Made by a program: the position numbers and the translations under genes. A stretch of DNA of 64,000 bases from Gigantopelta aegis. Taxonomy: Eukaryota; Mollusca; Gastropoda; Neomphalida; Peltospiridae. The DNA lies in contig NC_054713.1 in NCBI RefSeq assembly GCF_016097555.1, positions 40,219,523 to 40,283,522 of the forward strand. Direction: 5' to 3'. Shown piece after piece: positions 12,197-23,900 of this stretch (position 1 is its first letter; each line of letters starts with the position of its first letter). Below the pieces are notes generated by a model. The model was not told the DNA's origin. It searched no databases and was given only the letters and a program-made list of their open reading frames with translations.

Positions 12197-12418
12197 TTGT
12201 CTTAGAGAGAAAACCCGCTTCATTTTTCCATTAGTAGTAAGGAATCTTTTATATGCACCATCCCACAGACAGGATAACACATACCATGGCCTTTGACATA
12301 TCAGTCATGGTCCACTGGCTGGAACAAGAAATAGCCCATTGGGCCCACTGATGGGGATCGATCTCAGACCGTGCATCAAGTGAGTGCTTTACCACTGGGC
12401 TACATCTACCCACCTCAC
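12197..12418 (-). mobile_element. SINE-A copy, tail truncated
   Basis: Reversed body and head: GCACCATCCCACAGACAGGA, CATGGTCCACTGGCTGGAAC, TGATGGGGATCGATCTCAGA, CCACTGGGCTACATC. It sits between the two copies of the flanking direct repeat. Confidence 0.8.
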
Positions 12419-12548
12419 TTGAAAAGAAAGTCAAGTATTTTAAAGAAAATTTCACCAACTTTAATTTTGACTTTGGTCTAGGGAGGTCAGAGCATTGATA
12501 TGTTCATTATTATAAATTTATTAATTACCAAGTTAAGTAGAGAATAAC

Positions 12549-12785
12549 AGGGTTGGAACAGTCCATTTTCACTGTGTGGATGTGTGTGTGATCATAATTG
12601 AAATTGTGTAAAAAATACATCATAATATTCTAACTGTCAAAAGCACAATATCAAGCTATGGAGTTGTTTGGGACCATACTCAAAGTATGTATCATGTGTA
12701 ATAACCCGGGAGACAGTCTAGTCTATGCTCTGAAGATAAAAATATGTAAAATATCAATGTTCTGCTATGCCAGTGTTTAAAGTTT
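12549..12785 (+). repeat. Direct repeat, second copy
   Basis: Matches 11904-12196 (GAACAGTCCATTTTCACTGT, TGGGACCATACTCAAAGTAT, GGAGACAGTCTAGTCTATGC). It is shortened by a small deletion near its start. At the end it runs into a SINE-A tail remnant (GTTTTGTTTAAAGACAACAC). Confidence 0.7.
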
Positions 12786-13209
12786 GTTTTGTTTAAAGAC
12801 AACACTAGAGTACATTGATTTATCATATAATATCTTACATTTTCAGTGCAATAAAGTATGTGATATTTTTCAGATCACATACTTTAAGAATTTGATAACT
12901 TTGCAAATTAGATGTAAATTAGTCGAGGTCTCGGCACTAGGTTTATTGACATTAAGCAAAAGTACTTGGGTGACACTCCATCATTGACGTATGCATTCAT
13001 AGTCATCAAATAAAAACATTTCAATGGCAATTTGACAATGAAAGCTGTCCAGCGTTCAGAAAACAAAAAACGTCAGGCATAACTTTGTTTTGATGTAAGG
13101 ACATCCAAAATGACGTCATTCGAGTTTGACGTCATTTCCATTAAAAAACGGACTGTAATTAAAGTTGCGTGTACAGTTTACAAAAACACGTTGTATTAAG
13201 CTTGAGCTT

Positions 13210-13325
13210 ATATAATAAAGAGATTACCCTGGTGTATTTCGGTATCGTCAATATCATATATTAGGAATAAAAATAATGTATCATGCTCGCATAATACAAT
13301 TTTTATTCCTAATATAAAACACTCT
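13210..13325. mobile_element. Small palindromic element
   Basis: TATTAGGAATAAAAAT at 13258-13275 is answered by ATTTTTATTCCTAATA near 13298-13313, and GATTACCCTGGTGT by AACACTCTGGTAATAACC. It is a short hairpin-forming MITE, next to a SINE-A tail remnant that ends near 13430. Confidence 0.55.
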
Positions 13326-13504
13326 GGTAATAACCTCTATTTATTAATCATAGGCTATTGGATTTTAAACATTTGGTAATTTGGAAATATATTCTTAGAG
13401 AGGAAACCCACTACATTTTTCCATAAAAATTAAGGGTATATAAAGCTATTATTTCTGTTATTTTAGCTACATTTTACGAGAACCTAGAGGTCAAACGAGC
13501 GATT

Positions 13505-13582
13505 TTGTAATGTAGCTATGCATGTGTAATGTAGCTATGCATGTGTAATGTAGCTATGCATGTGTAATGTAGCTATGCATGC
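13505..13582 (+). repeat. 19-bp tandem repeat, four copies
   Basis: TGTAATGTAGCTATGCATG is repeated head to tail four times with almost no change. It is non-coding. Confidence 0.9.
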
Positions 13583-13645
13583 GACGTCAAATGTATGATG
13601 TCAACATTGATAATCTGCTAGTATACCTGTATGTCTTTGCTTTAA

Positions 13646-13950
13646 TGGGAGGGCGGGATGTAGCCCAGTGGTAAAGTGCTCACTTGATGTGTGGTCGGTC
13701 TGGGATCGATCCCCGTCGGTGTGCACATTGGACTATTTCTCGTTCCAGCCAGTGCACCACAACTGATATATCAAAGGCTGTGGTGTGTGCTATCCTGTCT
13801 GTGTGTGCATATAAAAGATCCCTTGCTACTAATAGAAAAATGTAGCGGGTTTCCTAAGACTGTATGTCAAAAATTAACAAATGTTTGAAATCTAATAGCC
13901 AATGATTAATATCAATGTGCTCTAGTGTTGTCGTTAAACAAAACAAAAGT
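13646..13950 (+). mobile_element. SINE-A copy, full length
   Basis: A clean forward copy. The head is GGGCGGGATGTAGCCCAGTG, with TGGGATCGATCCCCGTCGG as B-box region. The body is CCAGTGCACCACAACTG and AAAAGATCCCTTGCTACTAA. The tail is AATAGCCAATGATTAA, then GTGCTCTAGTGTTGTCGTTAAACA. It is the reference copy for the main variant. Confidence 0.85.
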
Positions 13951-14026
13951 TTTTGCTTTAATCAAACAATATAATCGGCTGATAGAAACAGTGATTGCAG
14001 GATAAAAATTAATTCATGTCAGGGTA

Positions 14027-14296
14027 GATTAATTTCAACTTATTTTCATGCTTACAGGTATATCCAATTAAGGTTCAAGCACACTGTCCTGGGCACACAC
14101 CTCAGCTATCTGGGTTGTCTGTCTAGGACAGTGGGTTAGTTGTTAGTGGTTAGTGAGAGAGAAGAGGGTGTAGCAGTCTTACACCTACCCACTGAGTCAT
14201 CTGGGTGAGAGCCGGTACTGGGCTGTGAACCCTGTATCTACCAGCCTTACATGTATGTCCGATGGCTTAACCACGACACCACCAAGGCCGGTCATT
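14027..14296 (-). mobile_element. SINE-D copy
   Basis: Reversed. In the sense direction the head reads CCGGCCTTGGTGGTGTCGTG with a tRNA-like B box region (ACAGGGTTCACAGCCC). It continues through TACCGGCTCTCACCC and ends in AATTGGATATACCTGTAAGC then ATGAAAATAAGTTGAAATTA. It is a second tRNA-derived family, with a different tail from SINE-A. Confidence 0.7.
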
Positions 14297-14435
14297 GTTA
14301 TTAAAGCTGGTGTGTGGGAAAGCAAATGCTTTCATGTCATTTCAAGTCATGATTTCTTTTAACATGCACACTTTAAGTATGGTCCCTTTTCAACTATCTG
14401 TCAAATTTTACCTGCAAAACAATGTTATGACAACC

Positions 14436-14974
14436 TTACAACAAGTTATATAGCGCTCCCACCTTGTCCAGTACTGAATACTTAACACAAACAACGCCCA
14501 GCAACACAACGGCAGCCACGACTACTAAGGCAGTGACGACGAAAAACGACCAACGACGATGATGACTCGCCGGCGTCTTGTTACAGAATTTCTCACCGGT
14601 GACCTTCACACTCGCCTCTTCGCCAACACTCTTGTCGAGATGGAAAAACGTCACTGCATTCTGAGTTAATTTTTCAGCCAGCGACCGTGGCGTGAATCGA
14701 TCTCCGACCATACAGCACATCATAACGAGCATGGACGGCAAGCTACATGGTTCACTGTAATTGTCCTTGCAGTGTTTGAGCATGATGTCGAACGATTTGT
14801 GCTGCGTATCGTCCGTGAACTGTCGGGGGTACCAGTCGATGTCCGTGCATCTGAACACACTGTGGTACGGTGCAGCACTGCCTAGGAGTAATCTGTCAAA
14901 TGGCACATTCGTTTCTTCATCGCTGTCCGTCAACCACTTTTTTATGCAACTATTTTGAGGTAAAAAAACATTGC
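14436..14974 (-). CDS. RRM-TatD gene, exon 7 (last coding exon)
   Basis: The acceptor is CCCTTTTCAG and the entry phase is 1. It encodes residues 305-483: the end of the TatD barrel (PFDRLLLGSAAPYHS, where TatD enzymes have LETDAP), the conserved C-terminal helix region (EPCSLPSMLVMM, then FTPRSLAEKLTQNAVTFF), a basic stretch (HHRR) and the membrane helix WSFFVV to GVVCV. A 15-residue tail follows before the stop. I found no convincing AATAAA just downstream. Confidence 0.85.
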
Positions 14975-17900
14975 CTGAAAAGGGAAAGAGAGAGCGAGAA
15001 AAGAATTAAAATGTCGACTGAAATATGCCGATTTGAAATTTAGTTTTTCAGACAAAAACAAAAATCTCTATGATGTAACCAGTCTTAAAATTTCTATATC
15101 CCCACCCCCAAATAAAAAAAATTACAAATAAATTGTGTGTGAATTAAGTTTTATATTACAACAAAAAGTTTGTTTTGTTTAACGACACAACTGGAGTACA
15201 TTTCGGAGATAAACCATATTGAATTTTTAGATTTGTGGGTGTTATTGTCTATTTGATTTTTTACCTCAGGCTAACACCTTCGGTCAAAAATGACATTTGC
15301 GGGCATCAAATAGACAATAACACCCACAAATCTAAAAACTCAATATGGTTATGTCCATTGTAAACTGAATGGTTTTTCTACGGAACTAACTGTATATTTG
15401 GTATTTCTTGAAAACAAATACCTGGCTACAATCTAACTGTAGACCCTTGAATCGTCAACTTTGCCTGTTCCAATTGCTAATGACGTCATTAGCTTTCCAG
15501 GTGTTATTTTCATTTGATCCCAGAAAAAGAATGTAATTAACCAATCACAATACAGAACACACTCGCCATCAGTTTACTATCATCGGCTATTCGATGTCAA
15601 ACATATGGTGATCTTTTGACAGTCATAGAGAGGAAACCTGCTGCATTTTTCCATTAGTAGCAAGGGATGTTTTACATGCACCATCCCACAGACAGGATAG
15701 CACATACCACATTCTTTGATATACCAGTCATGATGCACTGGCTGGAACAAGAAATAGCCCAATGGGCCCACCATTGGGGATGGTTCCTAGATCGACTGCG
15801 CATCAAGTGTGCTATCTACTGACCGTGTATGTAGATATAGAAGCCTTCTTGTACACACTGTGCTATCTACTGACCGTGTATGTAGATATAGAAGCCTTCT
15901 TGTACACACTGTGCTATCTACTGACCATGTATGTAGATATACAAGCCTTCTTGTACACATTTCGCTATCTACTGACCGTATATGTAGATATAGAAGCCTT
16001 CTTGTACATATTTCACTATCTACTGACCGTGTATATAGATATAGAAGTCTTCTTGTACATATTTTACTATCTACTGACCATGTATGTAGATACTATCTAC
16101 TGACCGTGTATGTAGATATAGAAGCCTTCTTGTACATACTGCGCTATCTACTGACCATGTATGTAGATATAGAAGCCTTCTTGTACATACTGCACTATCT
16201 ACTGACCATGTATGTAGATATAGAAGCCTTCTTGTACATACTGCACTATCTACTGACCATGTATGTAGATACTATCTACTGACCGTGTATGTAGATATAG
16301 AAGCCTTCTTGTACATACTCCGCTATCTACTGACCGTGTATGTAGATATAGAAGCCTTCTTGTACATACTTCGCTATCTACTGACAGTGTATGTAGATAT
16401 AGAAGCCTTCTTGTACATACTGCACATCTACTGACTGTGTATGTAGATATAGAAGCCTTGTACATATTGCACTATCTACTGACCGTGTATGTAGATATAG
16501 AAGCCTTCTTGTACATATTTCACTATCTGTGCCTTGTTTTCTGGAACGAAGCTCACGACCACGTCCACCAGCTGATCCTTGTATTTCTGCAGCAGCGATA
16601 ACGTCTCAATGTGCGCCTGTTTCTCAATCACAACCAATGGCTTCTTTAACTTGATCGAAAGTTGAATCTTAAAACAAATAATAATAAATGGTTACAGTAT
16701 GGTGTGTTTCCTGCATTGTAAGATGTTTCCAACTAATAAAATCTAAAACTACGCATTAAATTAATTTTCTTGTTTAGAATATCAGTGTCTATATATTCAA
16801 TGTGTTTCTGGTCATCTTAATATTTGTAAAAAGCCCAAACTGGATTTTGTCTTCAAATACTTTTGTACGTACGAAGAAAAAAATATTTTAGTAAATTAAT
16901 TGAACGATCAGAAACACATTTAATATTTTATACAGAAAAATATACAGTCGTTAAAAGTCTGTTAGTCTATAACATCTTAAAAATTGCAGCAAACCCAGGA
17001 ATGTCCCTATAAGAGGGAGAAAGCGGCTCGTTTCTCAATCACAACCAATGGCTTCTTTAACTTGAAACTGGTGTAACAAAGATCGTGGTATGTACTATGC
17101 TGTTTGTGGGATGGTGGATATAAAAGATCCCTTGCTGCTAATCGAAAAGAGTAGCCCATGAAGTGGCGACAGCGGAATTCCTCCCTCAATATCTGTGTGG
17201 TCCTTAACCATATAACCATAAATAAAATGAGTTGAGTGCGTTGTTAAATAAAACATTTCCTTTCTTCCTTCTTTAACTTGATCGAAAGTTGAATCTTAAA
17301 ACAAATAATAATAAATAGTTACAATATGGTGTGTTTAATTAAGAGGAAGAAAGGGTTTCTTCTTCTAAACTACAACCAACTTAAACTTTAACTTGATCGA
17401 AAGTTGCATCTTAAAACAAATAATAAATGGTTACTGTATGGTGTGTTTAATTAATAGGTGCATGTCTGCTTTTATCTTCTGAATCATTAACAAACAGCTT
17501 GTTTAATTTGAGAAAGTAGAATTAACTCTAAATGGCACTAAAATCTTGGGGAGGGATGTAGCCTAGTGGTAAAGCGTCCGTTTGATGTGCGGTCGGTCTG
17601 GGATCGATCCCCGTCGGTGGACCCATTGGGCTATTTTTCGCTCCAGCCAGTGCACCACGACTGGTATATCAAAGGCTGTGGTATGTGCTATCCTGTCTGT
17701 GGGATGGTGCATATAAAAGATCCCTTGCTGTTAATCGAAAAGAGTAGCTCATGAAGTGGCGGCAGCGGGTTTCCTCTCACAATATCTGTGTGGTCCTTAA
17801 CCATATGCCCGACGCCATATAACCACAAATAAAATGTGTTGAGTGCGTCGTTAAATAAAACATTTCCTTCCTTCCTAAAATCTGGAATTCTAACAGCACT

Positions 17901-20900
17901 CAGAGGTTCCCAGCTCCCTCTGGATATATATTAACGTATGTTTTCACCTGTTTTTCAAATGCATAAAGCTGCTGTGACTGGGAGGAACTCAGCTCGTCTG
18001 TGCTTAGATCCAGGCCACACTCTCCGATGGCCACGCAGTGACCGCTGGAAGCTATCTGCGTCAACTGAGTCTCTGCCTCATCAGTCCAGAAAGGTGCGTG
18101 CTTCGGACCCAAACCTAAAATATCATTATTGTCTCAGCCATCACTTATAACAAGGAAAATAGTCTTCATATTTTCTCATATATTTTGTTCATATTTTGCA
18201 GTTAGCACTGAGAAAATACCTGAAAGAATATGATTATAGACCTTGCCATCACTTATAACATGGAAACTAGTCTTCATATTTTCTCATATTTTTTTCATAT
18301 TTTGAAGTTACACACTCAGAAAAATATCTCATTGTTGTAACACATCATATTATTGGATCTTTCTTTAAAACATTTTCTTATTTTTCTTATTTAAAATTTT
18401 ATTTTATTATTATTTAATATTATTATTATTGAGCAATGTAGCCCTTACTAATCAATGACTTTGTTGGTACTAAATATGACAGCGTAGTTCATTTAAAAAA
18501 CAACAAAATGTGGTCAGGAAAACACAGTAATTGGGAATAATGGCTGTAAATACCAGACAGGTAATGTCAAATGGCATGTAAGTGCGACTTTATCAGGGTT
18601 TTTTTTGCATATTTTAAAACCAAATTAACTTATCTAAAATATCATAAAAATTAGAAAAACCTACAAAAATAGGTATAAAAAATAAATAGTAACATTATTT
18701 TATGTATTTATAACAAATTTAAGTGAAAATATGTGAGTAAAAGTTATAAATTTGTACCCACTCAACATGGGTCTTGTCAAAAATTAATCCAGTAGCTAGG
18801 GACCAATTTCACAACACAATCGTAAGCCAAGTTTTGCACGTAAACGTAAATTTACGACTAAATCACAATTCTTCTTATTATTATAGTAGCACAAATATTG
18901 TTAGAAGTACACGTATTTCACGTTCTTGTGTCCTTAATATGCTCCATTTTCCGTAATGATGTCATTTTCTGCATGAAATGGACGTCAAACACGTGTAAAC
19001 TGGTATAACTGATAAACACAGACGTAAACTTACGATGTTTTGTGAAATTGTCTCCAGAAGGCTACGGTTCAAGCATGCTGTCCTTAAAAAGACACCTCGG
19101 CTACATGTATGTGGGCTGTCTGTCTAAGTGTTTCTGCCAGAAAGACATTTTTGGGTATGGCGCTATGGAATTGAATGCAATCACAGGTAACAGGAGGTAT
19201 GGAGTGCCTCCCCCATAAAGAAAATTAGTTACGTTTAGGGTTAGGTTAAGAAAATCATACAGTAATGATAAGATTAATTATTAATTTTGTCAAAAGGTTA
19301 ACTTTAAAAATAAATCTGTAAAACATTGGGGTATTGCACCATATCCATTTTACCCTCTGGCAGAAACCCTGCATATATTTTAGACCAAAACAAAACACAG
19401 AACAATTAAAACCTATAAATATTAAAATAATACTATGAGATGTGTAAACAAAATAAAGAAAATTAACACACATAGCATTTTAGCTCTAATTTTATGGTAA
19501 CAAACCACTTGCTAACACATGTGAATTTTCATCCTTAACTTAATTAAACTGTACCTGCAGTACAAAAAAGAGAGCCTGAAAATAGTCTACAAAGACCGAG
19601 TGCTTGTTCACACTGGTGCACGTTTGCTCCTAGGACAACCATTTTCTTTACACCTGAAATAGTAATTTTAAAACACGTTAAGAAATATTTCTGAAAGAAA
19701 GAAAGAAATGTTTTAACGACGCACTCAACACATTTTATTTATGGTTATATAGCATCAAACATATGGTTAAGGACCACACAGATAATGAGAGGAAACCCGC
19801 TGTCGCCACTTCATCGGCTACTCTTTTCGATTAGCAGCAAGAGATCTTTCATATGCACCATCCCACAGACAGGGTAGTACATACAACGGCTTTTGATATA
19901 CCAGTCGTGGTGCACTGGCTGGAACGAGAAATAGCCCAATGGGCCCACCGACGGGGATCGATCCCAGACCGACCACACAATGAGCGAGTGCTGAACCACT
20001 GGGCTACGTCCAGCCCCGAAACATTTCTGAAGACAGAATCAACTGAAAATAGTATTTTATTTCATTCTTTCAGATGTCTATTTACTGTACTAAATAAAAT
20101 TTATCAAGTTTCAACTTGGGGACAAAGACAAAAGGAATATTTGCCAGTTATTGGGGGGGTGGGGGGGGGGGGGAAAGTTTGTTTTGATTAATGACACCAC
20201 TGGAGCACATTGATTTATTAATCAAAGGCAACTGGATGTCAAACATTTGGGAATATTGACATATAGTCTTTGAGAAGAAACCTGCTAAATTTTTTCACCA
20301 GTAGCAAGGGATTTTTTATATACACCATCCCACAGACAGGATAGCACATACCACGGCCTTTGACATACCAGTCGTGGTGTACTGGCTGGAACGAGTAATA
20401 GCCCAATGGACCACTGATGGGGATCGATCCTAGACTGACCGCACATCAACCGAGCGCCACATCCCATCCCTCAGTTATTGGGGGAAAAAAGAAAGGAACG
20501 GTTGCTTATCAGGTGATCATTGTGAAACTTGGTCTATAGAAAGAAAAGGATAAAAGAAATGTTTTACTTAACAATGTACTCAACATTATTTTAATTACAG
20601 TTATATAGCATCAGATATATAGAACCACAGATATAATTGGAGAGGAAACCTGCTGATCCTAGACCGACCGCGCATCAAGGGAGCACTTTACCACTGGGTT
20701 ACATCCCGCCCTCTAACCCCGAAATAAGAAATAAAATCCTCACCACAGCTTTGAGCACGTTCGATGACATTGAGTGCGTTCTTGGAGAACTTGGGATGCG
20801 TCAGATAGACCCCGGCATCAAACAGCTTGTAGAGGAAGGGCATAGACCGGAGAGAGTTGTACTGGTTGGGCGACGGCGTCTTGAACACACCCGTCTCTTC

Positions 20901-23900
20901 CTGCTGCCACCTGGTGGATTTCGAGATCTTGAAGTCTTCGCTTAGCACCACGGTAATCCGGTGACCTTTCATGTTCCTGCGAAAAATAACACAAAACAAG
21001 CATTTTAATATTCTTACTCCCCCATTAGTGAATGAGTGAGTGAGTGAGTGAGTGAGTGAGTGAGTGAGTGAGTGAGTGAGTGAGTGAGTGAGTGAGTGAG
21101 TGAGTGAGTGAATGAATGAATGAATGAATGAATGAATAAGTTTGTTTTGTTTAATGACACCACTAGAGCACATTGATTTATTAGTCATCGGCTGTTGATG
21201 TCAAACATTTAGTAATTTCTGACATATAGTCTTAGAGAGGAAACCTGCTACATTTTTCCAATAGTAGCTAGGGATCTTTTATATGCACCATCCCACAGAC
21301 AGAATAGCACATACCATGGCCTTTGGTATACCAGTCATGGTGCACTGGCAAGAATGAGAGATAGCCCAATGGGCCCACCAACAGGGATCAATCCCAAACC
21401 AAACGCACATCAAGCGAGCGTTTGACCACTGGGTTGCATCCCACCCCAATGAATGAATAAATGAACGACAACCAAGCACAAAAATTCACATCGGCTGTTG
21501 GATGTCAAATCCCTGTCAATGGCTGCATCTACTAAATAACAAAAGTGTCAGTATTCTGACCATGTGATTTCTGACCATGTGAACTTGCAAAAATTCTGTT
21601 CTTTTCAAACAAAATATCAATTAATACATTGAAATATTTTGCCAATTAAAATAACATTTGTTAATTGTTTTTAAAATTTGTAACTGGCGAATCTGACAAG
21701 TGTCCGAGCTAGCCCAGATAGTTTTAAAAACTCACCGTCCATTGTAATTCAGGAAGTCGTTCACCAGAGTTATGGGAATACTGACAGCAGCAAATCCTTT
21801 TTGTTTGCCTTTCTTGTCGACTGCAATTCTGAATGACACATCGTGTTTTTTTATCAACTGACTGAAGCAGTCCTTCAAATCCTCTATAGTTGTGTCTTTA
21901 CGAATATTACCTGGAAAACAAAAACCCCATCAAACAAAGAAAAGGAATGTTTATTAAAGTTTCTTTTGCTTTGCTTAACGACACCACTAGAGCTCATTGA
22001 TGTATTAATCATCGGCTATTGGATTTGACAAATGAAACACATTTGGTAATTCTGACATATAGTCCTAGAGAGGAAACCCACTATATTTTTCCATTAATAG
22101 CAAGGGATCTTTTATATGCACCATCCCACAGACAGGATAGCACATACTACGGCCTTTGATATACCAGTTGTGGTGAACTGGTTAGAATGAGCTTCATGCG
22201 AGTGCTTTACCATTGCACGATGTCCCATTTCAGGTATGTTTGTTATAATAAAACCTAAGTACATTTCAAACTACACCATGGCAATTTGATGTCTACCATA
22301 AGGTTATTTCCACATTTGGTCAAGACTCAAGAGAGAAAGAGAGGAAACATACTGCTTCCACATAGGCTGCAAGGGATCTCTTGTAATCACTTTATCATAC
22401 AGGACAGTGCATACCATGGAGGAAATATATTAATGGTCTCACCCTGTACATTGCCAAATTAGTCCATAATTGAACTGCTAATGTTTTGGGTACAATGGGC
22501 TATTCCTCTTTCCAACCAGTGCACTGCTAATTTTTTTGGCACATTTGGGCTATTCCTTATTCCAGCCAGTGCATCACAACTGGTATATCAAAAGCTGTAG
22601 TATGTGATATCCTGTCTGTGGGATGAGCCATATATTAAAAAAACCTTGCTCCAAACAGCAAAATGTAGCAGATTTCCACTCTAAGACTACATGTCAGAAT
22701 TACCAAATGTTAAGTTACCTTTTAACTGAAGTGGTGGAAGAGGTGTGTATAATGTATAATTAGGATTTACACACTTTTTTATCAACCAAATTCCATGACA
22801 TATGAATTCCATGACTTTTTGAAAGCTTTTTCCATGACCTTTCTTAGAATTTTCAATGATTTTTCTGCAATCATTAAGACAATAATATTAAAAAAGATTA
22901 TTATTATTATTATTTTAATCCATACCGCCTTTCTGGTATTTTAAACTGGTAAAAATTAATGTACCATGAAATTTATTACTTTCCATTACCAAACTCAAAA
23001 CGACATTTGAAAATTGAAAGACTTTCCAGGAATTTCATGACCTATTTATCATATCTATAGTATGTGGAATGTGTGTCATTGTAATGGTTTTATCATGATT
23101 TCTGTTTGGACAAAATATTGGTAAAATCTATTGGTTGGAGAATAATTTATTGTAGTTGTTATAGGGAGAGTAAACTCAAACATGAGCCTTATGTGTTGGA
23201 AAGATGCATACCCGGACCACCAACACATACTGACACTTTAAGAAATGAAAAATACATCATTTTAGAGTTAATTAAAAAATGTGATTATTCCTGCTAATTG
23301 AGGACAGCCATTTTCTTTCGTTTTCGTGGCATCCGGTACTATAGTTTGGGGTTCCGACCCAATTCCTGTATGCACAGTGTAAACAAATGCTCTAATTTAT
23401 GACAAGGCGCTTCGCTTTCATCAACCTGACTTGTAAAACAACATAAATGACTGGATAATATAATAAACTATTTAACTAAATATATTTCAATTTGCATTAA
23501 TAGAACGAAATGGGGTTATAGTATTTTTCTCTCTTAAAAAAAAAAAAAAAAAAAATATATATTATTAGGCCTATTGGTAGGGTATGTTGGAGCAAAAAAG
23601 ACCACTCACAATACCCAAGTGATAATTTTCTTTTCTGTGGGACTACGTAATTGGTCAGTTTTGTGATTTTAGATGGGAAAGTCTACTTAATCAAGGGTTT
23701 TACATAATTATTTACAGTAATAAAGCAGGACAGCTGATAATGCCCATTATCATTTTAGAGGTGGTTATGCAGTTATCCCACAATACCACTTGATCTTACT
23801 AAAACAGGCACATATTTTTGTTTGTGTCTAGACACCCTGACTGGTAACCGTCCAAAATATACATCTGCCAATCAGGAACCACAGGTACAAGCCATGAAAA

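Larger units (their letters stand above)
16630..17455 (-). repeat. Exon 6 acceptor region present in three tandem copies
   Basis: The true acceptor is at 16668/16667. Two more copies lie upstream in the transcript, with acceptors at 17295/17294 and 17410/17409. Each has the same intron end (ACCATTTATTATTATTTG with TTTTAAG) followed by exon sequence ATTCAACTTTCGATCAAGTT. The middle copy carries exon sequence as far as GTGATTGAGAAAC (17030-17050) but is interrupted by a SINE. Spacing of the outer two is 115 bp. The true copy and the middle copy are separated by a MITE. Confidence 0.8.

Noticed and set aside
15762..16282. Plus-strand repeat proteins (CYLLTVYVDIEAF and similar)
   Set aside because: These are antisense readings of the 51-bp array. 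The minus strand has the exon, correct splice sites and protein similarity.
20688..21188. 166-codon minus-strand frame with a long SLTH repeat
   Set aside because: Only the part from 20744 to 20976 is exon 3. The repeat part is the (TGAG)n microsatellite in intron 2 and is removed by splicing.
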